NCBI GenBank assembly: GCA_964017065.1
Contig: OZ024786.1
Span: forward strand, 5,867,781 to 5,931,780
From: Haliclona indistincta
Taxonomy: Eukaryota; Porifera; Demospongiae; Haplosclerida; Chalinidae
DNA length: 64,000 nt
Direction: 5' to 3'
Shown here: in pieces, positions 52,501-63,646 of the stretch
Numbering within the stretch: the stretch's first letter is position 1
How the letters are laid out: each line of letters opens with the position of its first letter
Translations under genes and position numbers: made by a program
Notes under the pieces: generated by a model
The model's input: only the letters and a program-made list of their open reading frames with translations
Database searches by the model: none
Told to the model about the DNA's origin: nothing

Positions 52501-55124
52501 ATGCTGTTTCCACATCGTTTTATGTTGACGATTGTTTGACCGGAGCCGACAGCATAGAATCCGCAATTGCTTTACAGAGGGAATTGCAAGACATGTTTAC
52601 GTGCGGAGGTTTTTTGTTAAGGAAGTGGAATTCTAACGAGCCGCATGTGGTAGAAGCTATCTTCCCCCAGCTACGTGAGCTAAATGAAGTTCACTCGATT
52701 TCTGATTCTGAGCAAGGTTATACCAAGACTCTTGGTTTAGAATGGAATACTAATGCTGATGTTTTTTGTATTACATTCGCTGACCTATCTCCGATAGAGA
52801 ACCTAACTAAGAGGAAGCTTGTCTCTGACATTGCCAAGGTGTTTGATGTACTTGGCTGGTTTGCCCCCAGTACAATCAAAGTGAAAATCCTGCTACAAAG
52901 AGTATGGGAGCTCGGAATCGAGTGGGATGAACCAGTTCCTGAAACAATTCTGTCGGTCTGGAAGGTTTGGCGACTACAACTCAGTCTGTTGAAACAGGTA
53001 TCCATCTCGCGTTGCTATTTTCCTAAAGACGCAGCAATCGTGTCTTATCAAGTGCATGGCTTCTGTGACGCTTCCGAGGAAGCTTACTCTGGTGTAGTTT
53101 ACCTTCGAATGCTAGATTTGGAAGGTAACGTTCACGTCTCTCTGGTCATGTCTAAAACAAAGGTCGCTCCTATTAAGAGGATATCTATACCTCGACTAGA
53201 ACTCTGTGGTGCTCAAGTACTGGCCAAGCTCTTGCATCACGTCAAAAGCGTTCTTCAGCTGTCGGCTTCTAATGTGTACGCTTGGACCGACAGTGAAATT
53301 GTTTTACACTGGCTGTCAGGTAATCCACGGAGATTCAAGACCTATGTTGGCAATCGTGTATCAGACATCATCAGTACGATAGCTCCCGAAAAATGGAGTC
53401 ATGTCCCGAGTGCTCAAAATCCAGCTGACTGTGCGTCGCGTGGTATTCTTCCATCTGAGTTAATTGAACATGAGCTCTGGTGGAATGGTCCTTCCTGGTT
53501 GAAATCTGAACCATCTTGTTGGCCAAAGTGGAGACCCACTTCGGTCGAATTGCCAGTAGATGAAGAACGAGAGATTTCTCTGGTGACTGTATTGTCTCCT
53601 AAAGAACCTGTTGTTCCATTTGATCGCTACTCATCTCTTTCTCATTTAGTACGCATCGTAGCTTGGGTTCTACGTTTCGTGAACAATTGTAAGCCTTTAT
53701 CGGAATGCAATTTAGTCAAGAAAACATCTTACCTCACTACTACAGAATTATTAGCAGCTGAACGGTACTTGATCAAGTCTTCACAATGTGAATTTGCCAC
53801 TGAGCTTGCTTTGCTGAACGTTAAGAAGCCTCTTCCCCGTGGTAATCGTCTTATATCTCTCCGTCCGTTCATCGACAAGAGTGGTGTTCTTCGGGTTGGA
53901 GGCAGAGAATCAAATGCTAGCTTGTCTTATGTCCAAACTCATCCAGCGATTCTTCATGGCAAACATCCATTTACCAAGATGTTAATACTTTCGGAACATC
54001 TTTGTCTTCTACATGCTGGACCTACTCTTGTACTCGCATCTCTTTCTCGTCGTTTTCATGCCTCAAGTATGAAGAAAATCGTCAGATCGGTTGTCCGCAA
54101 GTGTACGACTTGTCGTCGCTTTAGTGCGAGACCATCACCACAACTCATGGGACAGCTACCGGTAGAGAGAGTCACCCCTGGAACTGTTTTTGAGAAGGTG
54201 GGAGTAGACTACGCTGGTCCAGTGCTAGTCAAGTATGGTACAGTACGCAGGCCCACTGTGCTAAAGGCCTACATTTGCGTTTTCGTCTCCTTGACAGTTA
54301 AAGCAGTTCACTTGGAGGTCGTCTCAAGTTTGACAAGTGAAGCTTTTGTTGCCGCGCTCCGACGTTTCGTTGCCAGGAGAGGTCATCCTTCACTCATCTG
54401 GAGCGATAATGGGACAAATTTTGTTGGCGCCAACCGTGAATTAAGGGAGATGCATCAGTTTCTGCTTCGAGGAGATGTACAACACACCATCGTCAATTTC
54501 TGTTCCAGCATTGGAATAGAGTGGAAATTCATTCCAGAGCACAGTCCCCACTTTGGTGGCTTGTGGGAGGCTGCAGTTAAGAGTACAAAGAAGCACCTTC
54601 GCCGTATAGTGGCTGATGTCAAGTTGACTTTCGAAGAACTGGCAACAGTGTTGACACAGGTTGAAACATGCCTTAATAGTCGCCCACTCGCCCCCTTAAA
54701 CACGCCCGACGTAGATGGAGTTGAAGTTCTTACCCCTGGCCACTTCTTGATAGGTCGCCCTCTCTGTGCCCTACCCGACCCAGCTTCGTCTTTCTCATCT
54801 GTTACTCTACTCAAACGCTGGGATCTCTGTCAAAACCTAGTCCGGAATTTTTGGACAAGGTGGTGTAGTGACTACCTAACATCCCTGAACAAATATCACA
54901 AGTGGAAGCATCCGACAAGAGACGTTCGTCCTGGTGATTTGGTTATCATTCGGGAAGATACCCCGTTTCCCACGAAGTGGCCGCCATTGGGACGAGTATG
55001 TGAAGTTCATCAAGGTAGAGATGGTTATGTGAGAGTGGCTACAATCAAGACTGCAGCTGGTACTTTCAAGAGACCCGTGACAAAACTCGCTCTCGTATTG
55101 CCTGTTGAAGAGGACAACAATTGA
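49553..55124 (+). pseudogene. BEL gag-pol polyprotein, one frameshift and one stop
   Basis: The ATG at 49553 opens a helical N-terminus (coiled-coil-like, about 1-220), then a Gag domain of the Pao type (KLPKLEVPCFDGNVLNWQRF, about 245). A CCHC pair follows (CMNCLNSGHFARQC, CKKCQKLHHTSLH), then the retropepsin-like protease (ALLDNGSTSSFIS), and the reverse transcriptase begins. At 52160-52165 a six-T run shifts the frame and gives a stop at 52168. The next frame runs LTADISKMYRAI and FGVSASCFAANM to TAA at 52491-52493. It then continues to 55124 with FYVDD (catalytic, near 52521), RNase H-like HGFCDASEEAYSGVVY, integrase zinc-binding HAG...CTTCRRF, VGVDYAGP / WSDNGTNFVG / PHFGGLWEAAVK (D, D, E) and a C-terminal DUF5641-like tail. 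An assembly error in the T run is possible. Confidence 0.93.
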
Positions 55125-55213
55125 CACTGAACAATCCTTTGTTTCATTGACTTATTCAACCATTTTCATTTATTCATCATTATTTTAAGACCGACTAGTC
55201 TTGGCCGGCGGTA

Positions 55214-55330
55214 TGTATAATCTTGTTGAAATTATCACTCTATTTATGCAATAATAAGAAAAATTTTGACTTTTGATCGACACTGGTTTAGATGTTGTAT
55301 CCTCGCAAATCTGGTTACTAGCTCGCAACA
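55214..55330 (+). repeat. 3' LTR of the BEL element
   Basis: Same 117 bases as the 5' LTR; preceded by GGCCGGCGGTA, probably the plus-strand primer region. Confidence 0.95.
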
Positions 55331-55445
55331 GGGGCCAAACAAAAGCATAGAAGATATATTAATGCCTTCACCTAAACTTCCACCTCCATCTTGCAGTGGA
55401 AATTTCCGCCAAACTTCTGCCCAGTTTCTGTCTAATAAACTTTAA

Positions 55446-55925
55446 CACTAGTCTTGAATTAATAATCAAAAATCAAAAAGTGGTGTTGTATTTTGCTAAA
55501 CACAATACGAACCAATGATAGTCAATAGAGTCATCAAAGTGACCACATGCCTGAAGGTCCTGCAATAAAAAATGCAATCATTAATGTCATCAAACGCTGC
55601 AAAACATACACGAAAAATAAAATCCACCAATCAGTCATCTGTGTTCTAAGGAAAGCCCACCATTTCAATTCTCTGTGAATATGTTACAAACTAAATTATA
55701 ATTATGTGGAATTTTTTTATACCTGATTAGAGGTTGAACTCCCATAGAAAAAACCTTTTTCTCCTGAAAAGTCATCAGTATGCTGACATCTCAGTGGACG
55801 GAAGCAATTATTGAATTTTCGCTGCCTCTGTCAGCCCGTAAGATTCTGGGTAATCCTACAAATTTCGTTTCTTTCACATAGACATAAAAATTAGTGAGGG
55901 CTACCGTCCGCCTAGTTATCACGCA
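55446..55925. other. no gene recognised
   Basis: AT-rich spacer up to the ISL2EU-type transposase. Terminal repeats of that element were not identified here. Confidence 0.45.
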
Positions 55926-57052
55926 TTGTTAATAGACAGGACATTGCTGGCTCAAATCGAGGCACTGGAAGTTGAAAACAGAGTGCTACGAGAAATCACT
56001 GCCGACATGATCAGCAGGGCACAGCCTCGGCCAGTGTTGTCTTACTTTCGTCTTGAGTGCATTGTTCATGACCATTCCCTAGTTAGATTTTATACAGGGT
56101 TTGGATCGTACGAACTCTTCCTAGCTTTCTTTGAGTTTTTAGGGCCTTCTATCGATCACCTGAATTACTGGGGTTCCAAGCAAAGAAGAGGAGAGAAGAG
56201 ATATGAAACTAGATCCTATCAACCAGCTTGTAAAAACTAAGGCTGAACATCAAGGAACGCGACCTGGCCCAGCGGTTTGGAGTGAGTACATCTACAGTTT
56301 CTAGGTATTTTATCACATGGGTTACCTTCTTGTACAGCCATCTTCGAGAGATAGACTGGATGCCTGATCCTCAACAGGTAAAAAGCGCTCTTCCTTACAT
56401 TTTCAGAGAGAGGTATCCCACAACTTACCTGATTATTGATGGCAGCGAAGTTTTTCTTGAAACATCTAGTGATTTGCAGCTCCAGTCTAATTCTTGGTCA
56501 AACTACAAGCACCACAATACTGCCAAGTTCCTCATAGGATGCACTCCCAATGGCGCCGTGTCATTCATATCGTCCCTTTATGTGGGCTCAATATCAGATG
56601 TTGAGCTAACCAAAAAATCAGGCTTACTCCAAGTCCTTGAAGGCAAACACAACATCTCTGTTATGGCTGACCGTGGGTTCACTATACGCGACCACCTTCA
56701 AGCAATTGGAGTAGAACTAAAAATACCACCTTTCATGGAAGGACGAAAGCAACTACCAGCCAACGAAGTTTTATCAGGCCGAAAGTTTGCTTCTGTCCGT
56801 GTACATGTAGAGAGAGTGATCGGCAGAGTAAAAAACTTTTCTATACTGAAAGACACTCTACCAATTACATTGTCCCGGATTGCTGACCAGATTGTATGTG
56901 TATGTTGCTGGCTTGTCAACTTTCAGCCCGTCTTGATACCTCCTATACTTGAAGAAAGTGCAGACACCGATGTTGACGAGTACCTGAACACGTTTTACTC
57001 CTCGGAATCTGACTACGACGCTGACTGTGAATCTAGTGATGGAGAATATTGA
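55926..57052 (+). pseudogene. Harbinger/ISL2EU-type transposase, one break
   Basis: The first frame (55926-56240) has a short coiled coil (LAQIEALEVENRVLRE), then RLECIVHDHSLVRFYTGF and LFLAFFEFLGP, an arrangement known from HTH_Tnp_4 transposases. Near 56213 a small deletion shifts the frame. The second part (from about 56232 to 57052) gives KLRLNIKERDLAQRFGVS and STSTVSRYF (helix-turn-helix). The catalytic core has LIIDGSEVFLE (D), VMADRGFTI (D) and VHVERVIGRVKNF (E), and an acidic C-terminus ends the protein. This is DDE_Tnp_4 of the ISL2EU/IS4EU type. Apart from the break the protein is well preserved. It is convergent with the YqaJ-like gene 44 bases away; such elements are known to me to carry both proteins. 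Confidence 0.8.
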
Positions 57053-57095
57053 CTGAAATGATATTAAGTTGTGGTAACATATGATTTGCATTATG

Positions 57096-58035
57096 TCACA
57101 CTTGCATTCTAAGATCGTGCATTTTCATGCCTACTAAGTGAATAGGTGACACAATGGCTGGGCACAAGCAGTTATCATAAAAGTCAACTAGTCTTGGTAG
57201 CATGGTACGAGACCAGAAGTCTAAATCAAATCGGATGCGTTCTATGGAAATGCCACATGTTGTATAGACTATGAAGTCACACCAGCTCCTCTTTGTAATA
57301 GCCATTTGACCTTGGACTTGGCAGTAGCAGTTGTGATTAGTTTTTAACACCACTTGTTCATTAACTAGAGCACAATAGAAGTTCTTATCACTTGCTGCAT
57401 CTTGAGGTGTTTGATTACGGAATTTGTAGGGGCATTTATTTGATTTCTACTAGGCCATACTGTTCGGTGGCAACTGGATCATAGACATACCCATCTGGAG
57501 AGGTACCATTAAACGGATACTCACTTGATATCACGAATCCAGCTTTCGTTACAACAAACTGCAGCCTTGTTCATGTATGCTTGTATTGCCACTGGCTCGT
57601 GCTGCTTTCCCCAGTCTGTGCAGTAGAGCTAAACTGATTAGGATGCAGGAGCTGCTTGACAAGTGCATCAGGTGGTGTAGAAGGAAGCCTGTGCACAACT
57701 TTGCCAAAAGAAGATGCTGTGAGACGATATCTCCTAGCTGAGTACCAAGCAGGTGATTCAGTCTGATCAGTTGTATCTTGCTCAATCTGACGGATTGCTT
57801 CAGCACCAATGCGTAAACTGCTTTTGAACTCTGCCACACGGTGAAGCAGTTCTTCTCTAGATGGAATAGAGGGAAGTGTAGCTAACTCTTCTGTGTTGTC
57901 AGCCCATACACGTGTGTCTGGATCAAAAAGGACAGACACTCCGATATTCTTTCCTTTAACTGCTGACAAGAAATTTGAAATTCTATCAGAGGCACTTCCA
58001 TGGTACATACTTGGGCGAGGGTCAAAGTCATAGAG
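57096..58035 (-). pseudogene. YqaJ-like (lambda exonuclease family) nuclease, broken
   Basis: Read on the minus strand: TLKPLYDFDPRP (about 58020), RIEQDT-like QIEQDTTDQTESPAWYSARR and YRLTASSFGKVVHRL (57700-57800). In shifted frames WGKQHEPVA (about 57600), SSEYPFNGTSPDGYVYDP and YGLVEIK (57440-57530) follow, then from 57353 NHNCYCQVQGQMAIT and CDFIVYT to a stop at 57096. R-x-x-x-TAS-FG, E-P-A, SPDG and E-x-K with QxQxQM are the conserved sites of YqaJ/lambda-type 5' exonucleases, and D in SPDG plus E-x-K would be catalytic. At least three frameshifts, one a 4-base insertion right after EIK, inactivate it. It belongs with the adjoining transposase. Confidence 0.8.
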
Positions 58036-58659
58036 TGGCTTAAGTGTACATGCTTCCTTTCTCGTCCGTCAACCGAGCAACTCAGTCCAAAGCAATCCTA
58101 ACTCAGCCCCAATCAGTCCCGAGCAACTCTCGTACCAGGGAGTGGCATCACAGATGCCAGGTGGCTTCAATGGTTTCTCTATCTGCGTTACCCATTTTTC
58201 GACACAATCTGACCAGCAGGTAAACTTTGACTTAATTAGATTACAATAGTAATAAGAGTGTGCTTTGTGCCATAAGCGCGATAAACCGAGGAGCTGGCTT
58301 GTCAAGCTACATTGTGATCATGTTTGGATCAGATGCAAAGACTCTTTTAACTGATGAAGGACTTCATGTGGAGGTGGTATACTGGCACAAAAAAATAGCT
58401 CAGCGCCACGTAGAGGTAAATTGTCGTTTGTAATTGTGGTGTCAGTTATTATTTATTCTATAGGACTGTTTTGTGATGACATTTATTGTCCTTGGAGTTT
58501 CAAAGGTAGACGTCATCATCACACAGGTTGCTAATGAAAAACTATCGAGGATAGTAACTGGGGAGTTTAGCGATGCTATTCAGTAAATTTGTGACAAATT
58601 AACCACAACTATCGAAAGCAGTTAATTTAGGGAGGTAGCATTATATTGCTATTGTTCAT
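58036..58659. other. no gene recognised
   Basis: A short plus-strand frame from 58319 (FGSDAKTLLTDEGLHVEV) is open to a GTAAAT near 58416 and might be an exon; no family recognised. Otherwise spacer. Confidence 0.35.
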
Positions 58660-59510
58660 TCCAATAGTGGCAGAAATCGATTGAAATTTGTGACATCAAA
58701 AAAGGTAAAATACTACCAGTTGCTGAACATCCACTGAATCTCACATCTGAGTCTGCCACCATCGAAGAGGTTGCCAAGAGAATAAAATAAGCATAGAGGC
58801 ATTTCAGAATGCTAAAGTTGTACTGCTTAACTCAAAAAATCTACCTCTTCCTGACATCGTAGAAACCAAAATATTCGTAATCCTGTTGTTTGACCACTCC
58901 ACCCTTAAAGTGTGACCTAGCCCGGAGTCGATCACTACGGCACAATTTGCTTGAGTAACTGCCCGTGGCCCCATTCGTTTCCAGTGTTCTATCAGTCGAT
59001 GCGTGTGCTCTATGGCATTTAGACCGCCGACAGTACCTTTGAACTTGTATGGTATCATACTTTAAAGTCTAAACAATGATAAGAATACAAGAAATAATTC
59101 ACCACAGCACAAGAGTGCAATAATTTTGTAGTAGCATCCCACTGAAGTCATTAATTTTTGTCTGATGTTGCATATTTCAGAGACTTTAAAGGAAGCACTG
59201 AAAATTATTGAATGTGATGAGAGTATGCATAATGATTCTATAATAATTATACTTGTTTTTTTGCCAGAAAATTCTGAGTGCAAGATAGAGGACGTTTTTT
59301 TTTCTGGAGCACGTGCCATTCCACCTGTTGGGTGGGAAGGAGGGGAAGTGCCTAAACTATCTTTTATATACTCGCCTCTTCCTACAGCTTCAACATGTGA
59401 CATGATCCTACGAATACCCGTCACCCACAAAGAATACTAATCATTCAGATAGCACATGATTTTAGCACTCAAAGGCAACAATGGATTTGGAACGGTCTAA
59501 GTTTACACTC
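58660..59510 (+). pseudogene. HECT/G2E3-like ubiquitin ligase, C-terminal relic
   Basis: The block AFQNAKVVLLNSKNLPLPDI lies near 58800. At 59165-59500 ETLKEALKIIECDES leads into ARAIPPVGWEGGEVPKLSFIY and PLPTASTCDMILRIPV. After a frame change, MILALKGNNGFGTV ends at a stop near 59500. LP-P...PxLxF...LPTASTCxxxLxLPxxxxYxxFxxxMxxxLxxxxGFG is the C-terminal lobe of HECT-type E3 proteins of the G2E3-like, high-copy kind found in non-bilaterian animals. The active cysteine is the one in TASTC. Stops and frameshifts make it a relic. Confidence 0.6.
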
Positions 59511-60264
59511 ATTTTATAACCGACTCATTGTCTATAACGAACTCATACTCACAAACTCATGCTCATGGGAACCGTCATACTCACAAACTTATGCTCATGC
59601 TATCTAACTGAACAAGTTTTATTTCAATCAACAGTTGTACTGCAGTTTTAATGATACTTGCAAAATGCATTGTGAACAAAACGCTCTTGCACATGCGTAA
59701 TAACTAGAAATAATACTGAAAAGTTATTTAACTAGCTAGCTACTGAATTGTTCATTAGACTAACTATTTTATAATATTTTAAGACAGGGCTTAGAATCAG
59801 TTAATGATAGAGGGCAGAGCGTCGCGGATCACGTGAGCTCACACTTGTGCACGTGGTAGGATCTAGGAACTGACTGCTCATCTGAGAACTGACTGCTCAT
59901 CTCCCTCCTCATCCGCTGTTCTACATAGTCACTAGATGCCCAGCTGGAAACAGTGACGACTCTGATGACCAAGATTCTCCCCCACCGCCTACCAACACAC
60001 ACACAGGTAATTATGTTCCCCACACACTGTGTATATCCAATTGCGTGAACCTGCATAATCATGTGTGAGCATGCTGCCTGTGTTGAGAGCACAATTGTTA
60101 GCTACGTTATTAGCCCTATGGCTAGCTGCGACACAGCTGTTGAAGTCCGAAGACGATTTATTGGGTGTACGAGCTGTACTGTACAAACTGGTAGTGCTTG
60201 CGGCTTGGGTCGGCAATGAGCGTTTACTCCCCTTTCTTTATCTCTTCCAGCAGATTTCGGACCT
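59511..60264. other. no gene recognised
   Basis: Short tandem words (ACTCACAAACT(C/T)ATGCTCATG) at about 59546-59600 and a duplicated GAACTGACTGCTCATCT at about 59868-59900. Open frames at 59829-60216 have no motif. Confidence 0.45.
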
Positions 60265-61038
60265 TTGGGTGTGATGCTAGATCCAGGGAGAATTGCTTCT
60301 GTCCAGACCCGGACTCCTGGGCGAAACCAGATTACTACTGCTGCTGGGACTGCTCCCACGATCACTCTTCCAGCGATTGGAAGGCCATTATCCCACACTC
60401 ACCTCACTTCCCCTGGACAATTGGCAACAGACCAGGCGGCTTCACCCACTGGCATGATCCTATCTCCACCATTTTGTATGTCGGCATTAAATTTTGGCAT
60501 TAAAACCTCGGCTGCAAATGAGTTTCTTAATGATATTTTTGGTACTACTGTTGGCAGCTGTAGATTAGAGGGTCTTGTTGATGTGTCTAGCCAAGAAGAC
60601 TTTGATCAGAATCTTCGGAATCCGAGGATGATCTCTTCATGAAGTCTCCTATGAAATACTTCAACGATGACAAGCAGCTTCCTGTTTACTCTCAGTTGTC
60701 ATCTGGATATTGTCTATCTGACCTAGTTGATATACTAATGAGCAATGATATAGACAGCAACAAAGTGTGCACAGTACAGCCTCTGGGTGTCAATATTAAC
60801 TGTGCATTCATCGTGGATCTCGATCTTGTTGACCCCGATGATCTAAAAGCAGACGACAATGGATCATGGAAAAACAATGGAACGAGAAGAATTTTTTTTG
60901 TGGTGAATGAACGAAATAAACCAGAATTTTTGGCTTCTGCTCCCGTGTTGCAACAGGGTTACTACTACTGTGTTGTCCGACGATACTTTGTCCATAGAAC
61001 ATACGGAAAATTTCGTCGTTGTATTGTTGAAATAAAAG
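60265..61038 (+). pseudogene. unknown multi-copy family protein, frameshifted
   Basis: Two frames: 60265-60642 (a Ser/Thr/Pro-rich stretch, then FCMSALNFGIKTSAANEFL) and 60639-61094. The second has an acidic SESSESEDD lead readable just upstream, then MKYFNDDKQLPVYSQLSSGY, NINCAFIVDLDLVDPDDLKADDNGSWKNNG in parts, and GYYYCVVRRYFVHRTYGKF. I recall the pattern FVVDLxxLxxPDDxxxDDxGxWxNxG...RxYxxHxxxxxFxR from repeated hypothetical proteins of cnidarians and sponges, function unknown. A GTAAAT donor at 61039 follows VEIK, so 61039-61094 is probably intron. The two parts are out of frame with each other. No function is claimed. Confidence 0.45.
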
Positions 61039-61094
61039 GTAAATTGAATGTAAACATGGAACGAATAGAATTGTCGCATAGAAACACAGTGTAG

Positions 61095-61646
61095 GAAGTT
61101 ACTTTATACACAGTGATTCTATGTGGGTTTTAAGATACTCTTCGGACGTATATAAGCTTTGCCGGATCATCAAAACTACAGATAGTTGAGAAGGAGCACA
61201 TAGTTACGTTTAAGGCTGAAGCTGTGCTGGTTCTAAAATGTACGCTTGTAAAGGAAGTCTGAAACTAAATCAGCGTGAAAGTCACCACCGAAGTATGAAT
61301 GCACTAGCTGCCGCTATCTGCTGTTCTAGCTTAAAAAACAGCCATCAAGGTTAATGATAACTTCAATTAAGGTGGAGTCAGTGAAACATTATAATACAGT
61401 TGCATGTACGATAGTAACATAAGCGATGGACAATAGCAATATAGTGTCTATCTTCAAGCTGATTGTCGTAGTACAGGCATGTCCAGTTCTGTCGGTAAAC
61501 AACACGATCCGCTTTGAGTCATGATGAAATCTGACGATACGTAACAATTGGAAGGACTGTCAGAGGCAGCTGTATCCCTGTCAGGTTCATCAAGGTAGCG
61601 GTTACTGACAGATTCACTGTCGACCTGGTTTATTATATCATAGCTG
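61095..61646. other. no gene recognised
   Basis: A possible next exon of the preceding gene (YFIHSDSMWVLRYSSD, from about 61094) is readable; otherwise spacer. Confidence 0.35.
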
Positions 61647-61934
61647 TCATCGTTTGAACTTGTTTACCTTATAAGGTGAAGGTGACAGGAGACCTTGTTT
61701 AGATGCAGCTAGGCTTAGTGGATGTGGAGGGAACTGGATTTCAGCTAGTTCTAAAGGAATATCGTATTTGAAAGTAATCTCTAAAGGATGCAGAGGAAGC
61801 TGCACGGACGCTCCTGCTGTTGAGAAAAATATTATCAGTACTATGACCCATATGCATGATGTACCTTTTTGAGCTACCGACATAACTTCTGCTGACTGCT
61901 GCTGAGTAGTTGCAGCTGATATCTTCATCTTCAT
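61647..61934 (-). CDS. small unidentified protein, possibly two exons
   Basis: A 95-codon frame from ATG 61934. A 48-base GT-AG segment (61819-61866 region, ending TTTCTCAACAG on the minus strand) can be removed in phase. This leaves a polar N-terminus (KMKISAATTQQQSAEVM) joined to AGASVQLPLHPLEITFKYDI and LAEIQFPPHPLSLAASK. If retained, the segment would read as a membrane-like stretch (IWVIVLIIFFSTAG), which is probably only intron. No family recognised. Confidence 0.3.
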   Translation of the reverse strand: MKMKISAATTQQQSAEVMSVAQKGTSCIWVIVLIIFFSTAGASVQLPLHPLEITFKYDIPLELAEIQFPPHPLSLAASKQGLLSPSPYKVNKFKR

Positions 61935-62034
61935 AAGACAACTGTGTTGGCTGGTGTTGAAAATAAATTCATGACACGACGTACCTCAGCGTTGATTTGT
62001 ATGGAGCGCCAAACGCGACAAAAATACGATTGTC

Positions 62035-62125
62035 GATTACCGATTGTCGATCTTCGATTCGATTGGCGATTACCGATTGTCGATCTGTGATTCGATTGTC
62101 GATTACCGATTGTCGATTTTTGAGT
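62035..62125. repeat. 33-bp minisatellite, nearly three units
   Basis: Units start at 62035, 62068 and 62101 with GATTACCGATTGTCGAT. Related shorter words (TGATTGTTGATTTTCGAT) continue to about 62160. The minus-strand frame through it (61969-62208) is repeat-driven. Confidence 0.9.
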
Positions 62126-62256
62126 GTAGATCTTCGATTTGATTGTTGATTTTCGATTTCTTGTTTACCGATTGCCATTCGCTCGGTCAGTACCAATCGC
62201 CGATTCACTTTTCAATGTACGCATGCACGCCACGTGGTCTAAATAAGCTTCAAGCA

Positions 62257-63646
62257 GTGTTGGGAACAGTGGAGGAGGAGGAGGAACTAGACCTAGTGGA
62301 AGAGACAGAGCTAGTGAAGGACGGAGTGCTAGTGTTGGGTACAGTGGAGAAGAAAGACGGAGATCTAGTGGAAGGAGTATAGCCAGCGAAGGACAGAGTG
62401 ACAACAGTGCAAGTTACAATAGAGAAGAAAGAAGTAGACCTAGTGGACGAAGCGGCAGAGCTAGTGAAGGAACGAGTGCCAATGAGAGAGATAGAGCAGC
62501 AGCTAGTGGAAGCAGAGCCAGTGAAAGATGGGGTTCCAGTGAAAGATATACAGCAGGAGTCAGTAGAGGTATTTATAAAATTTATGCCGGATTTAGGATT
62601 CTGATCTCTGTTATAGATCACCAGTCTACATCAGCTGAAACTGACATGAACGTTGCGGAAGATGATGACACTGGTAAGCATGCTTGTATAAAGTAATTTT
62701 TTATTTTTGCATTACAATTATGTGCATGGTGAGAATTTATTTGAAAATGTAGAGCAAATTAATGTAATGATACTATCACTTGTAAAATCATTATTGTGTA
62801 GATTCTTTGTTTGAAAGAGCTGATCAGGTTCTGGACCGGCTTCGCCGTGTTAGGAGTGGAACAAGAGCTGAGGAATTTAGAAACCGCAGTGGAGTAGCCG
62901 ATGAGATGAGCTCACTATTTCGGCGAAAAAAAGGAAAGACAGTATCGACAAAATGCAGCAGCACATGGACACATCGCTTTGTGTGTCTTTCTCGTTACGA
63001 TCAATCAACTATACCAACAACAGCTGTAGAGAAGGACAACTTAATTTCTGCAGGACTAGGAGAAAAGAAAGTAATCATAGAAGACGCAGATTGTAATGCT
63101 GACAAGTTTCGGGAAATTTTGCTGACAACATTTCCTAAGCTCATTGAGGGAGGAGGGTATCAGCTGTGCAAATGCAAACCCAACTCTAGAGAGCTGGAGG
63201 CATTGTCGTCCACTGCGTTAAGATCACCCAGGGTTTTGCAAAGCCTGGGTGGTAACTCACGTACTTACATCCGACCACTTCAGAAAGACCTTGATCTTTG
63301 TAAGAGTGGACCATCTGATGATGTAAGGGCTCATTAAAATTCTGAACAATAAATTGATTCTCTACATAGGGTCGTACTACTGTGCGGCCCTATGGCGCCT
63401 TCATATGTGTCTGATGAAATGGGCATTTGAATGTTTGCAGATCGATCATGCACACACTAATCATAATTTATACATGGCTGTATTGTTTGTCCTGTTGTTG
63501 GAATGTGACGATCATGCAGTGTTATTTACTAATTTTATTGTTACTTTTGTTTCTGTAATGCAGATGACAGAGATATGTTTGACTTGTGGATTGACAATAT
63601 CCTTAGACGATTTACAAGCACACATGGACTTTTGCAAAGAAGCTTT
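62257..63646 (+). CDS. HECT/G2E3-like gene, N-terminal exons (runs off the window)
   Basis: Exons that splice in phase: up to 62568, 62617-62673, 62802-63322, 63564-63646, all GT-AG. The first is rich in SGR/SEG/ER units (ASEGRSASVGYSGEERRRSS), an RS-like disordered region. The third has RADQVLDRLRRVRSG, then VCLSRYDQSTIPTTAVEKDN, GLGEKKVII, LLTTFPKLIEGGGYQLCKC and YIRPLQKDLDLCKSG. The fourth encodes CLTCGLTISLDDLQAHMDFC, a zinc-binding C2HC-type site. GGYxLxxx...YIxPLQxDLDL followed by a C-x-x-C-H-C finger is the N-terminal half of the same G2E3-like family whose HECT end lies at 58660-59510. No HECT domain follows before the window ends. The 5' start is not identified (TAA at 62246). No stop or shift seen inside. 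Confidence 0.6.

Larger units (their letters stand above)
49247..55330 (+). mobile_element. young Pao/BEL LTR retrotransposon
   Basis: Two 117-bp LTRs (49247-49363, 55214-55330) that read the same base for base by eye start TG and end CA. The insertion is flanked by a 5-bp target duplication GGGGC (49242-49246, 55331-55335). Between them is a single gag-pol unit with the BEL domain order. Identical LTRs mean insertion recent on a sequence-divergence scale. The pol frame has two lesions, so this copy cannot make the full polyprotein as given. Confidence 0.95.

Noticed and set aside
49247..55330. Host aspartic-protease or integrase gene
   Set aside because: LTRs, target duplication, primer site and full BEL domain order make it a retrotransposon.
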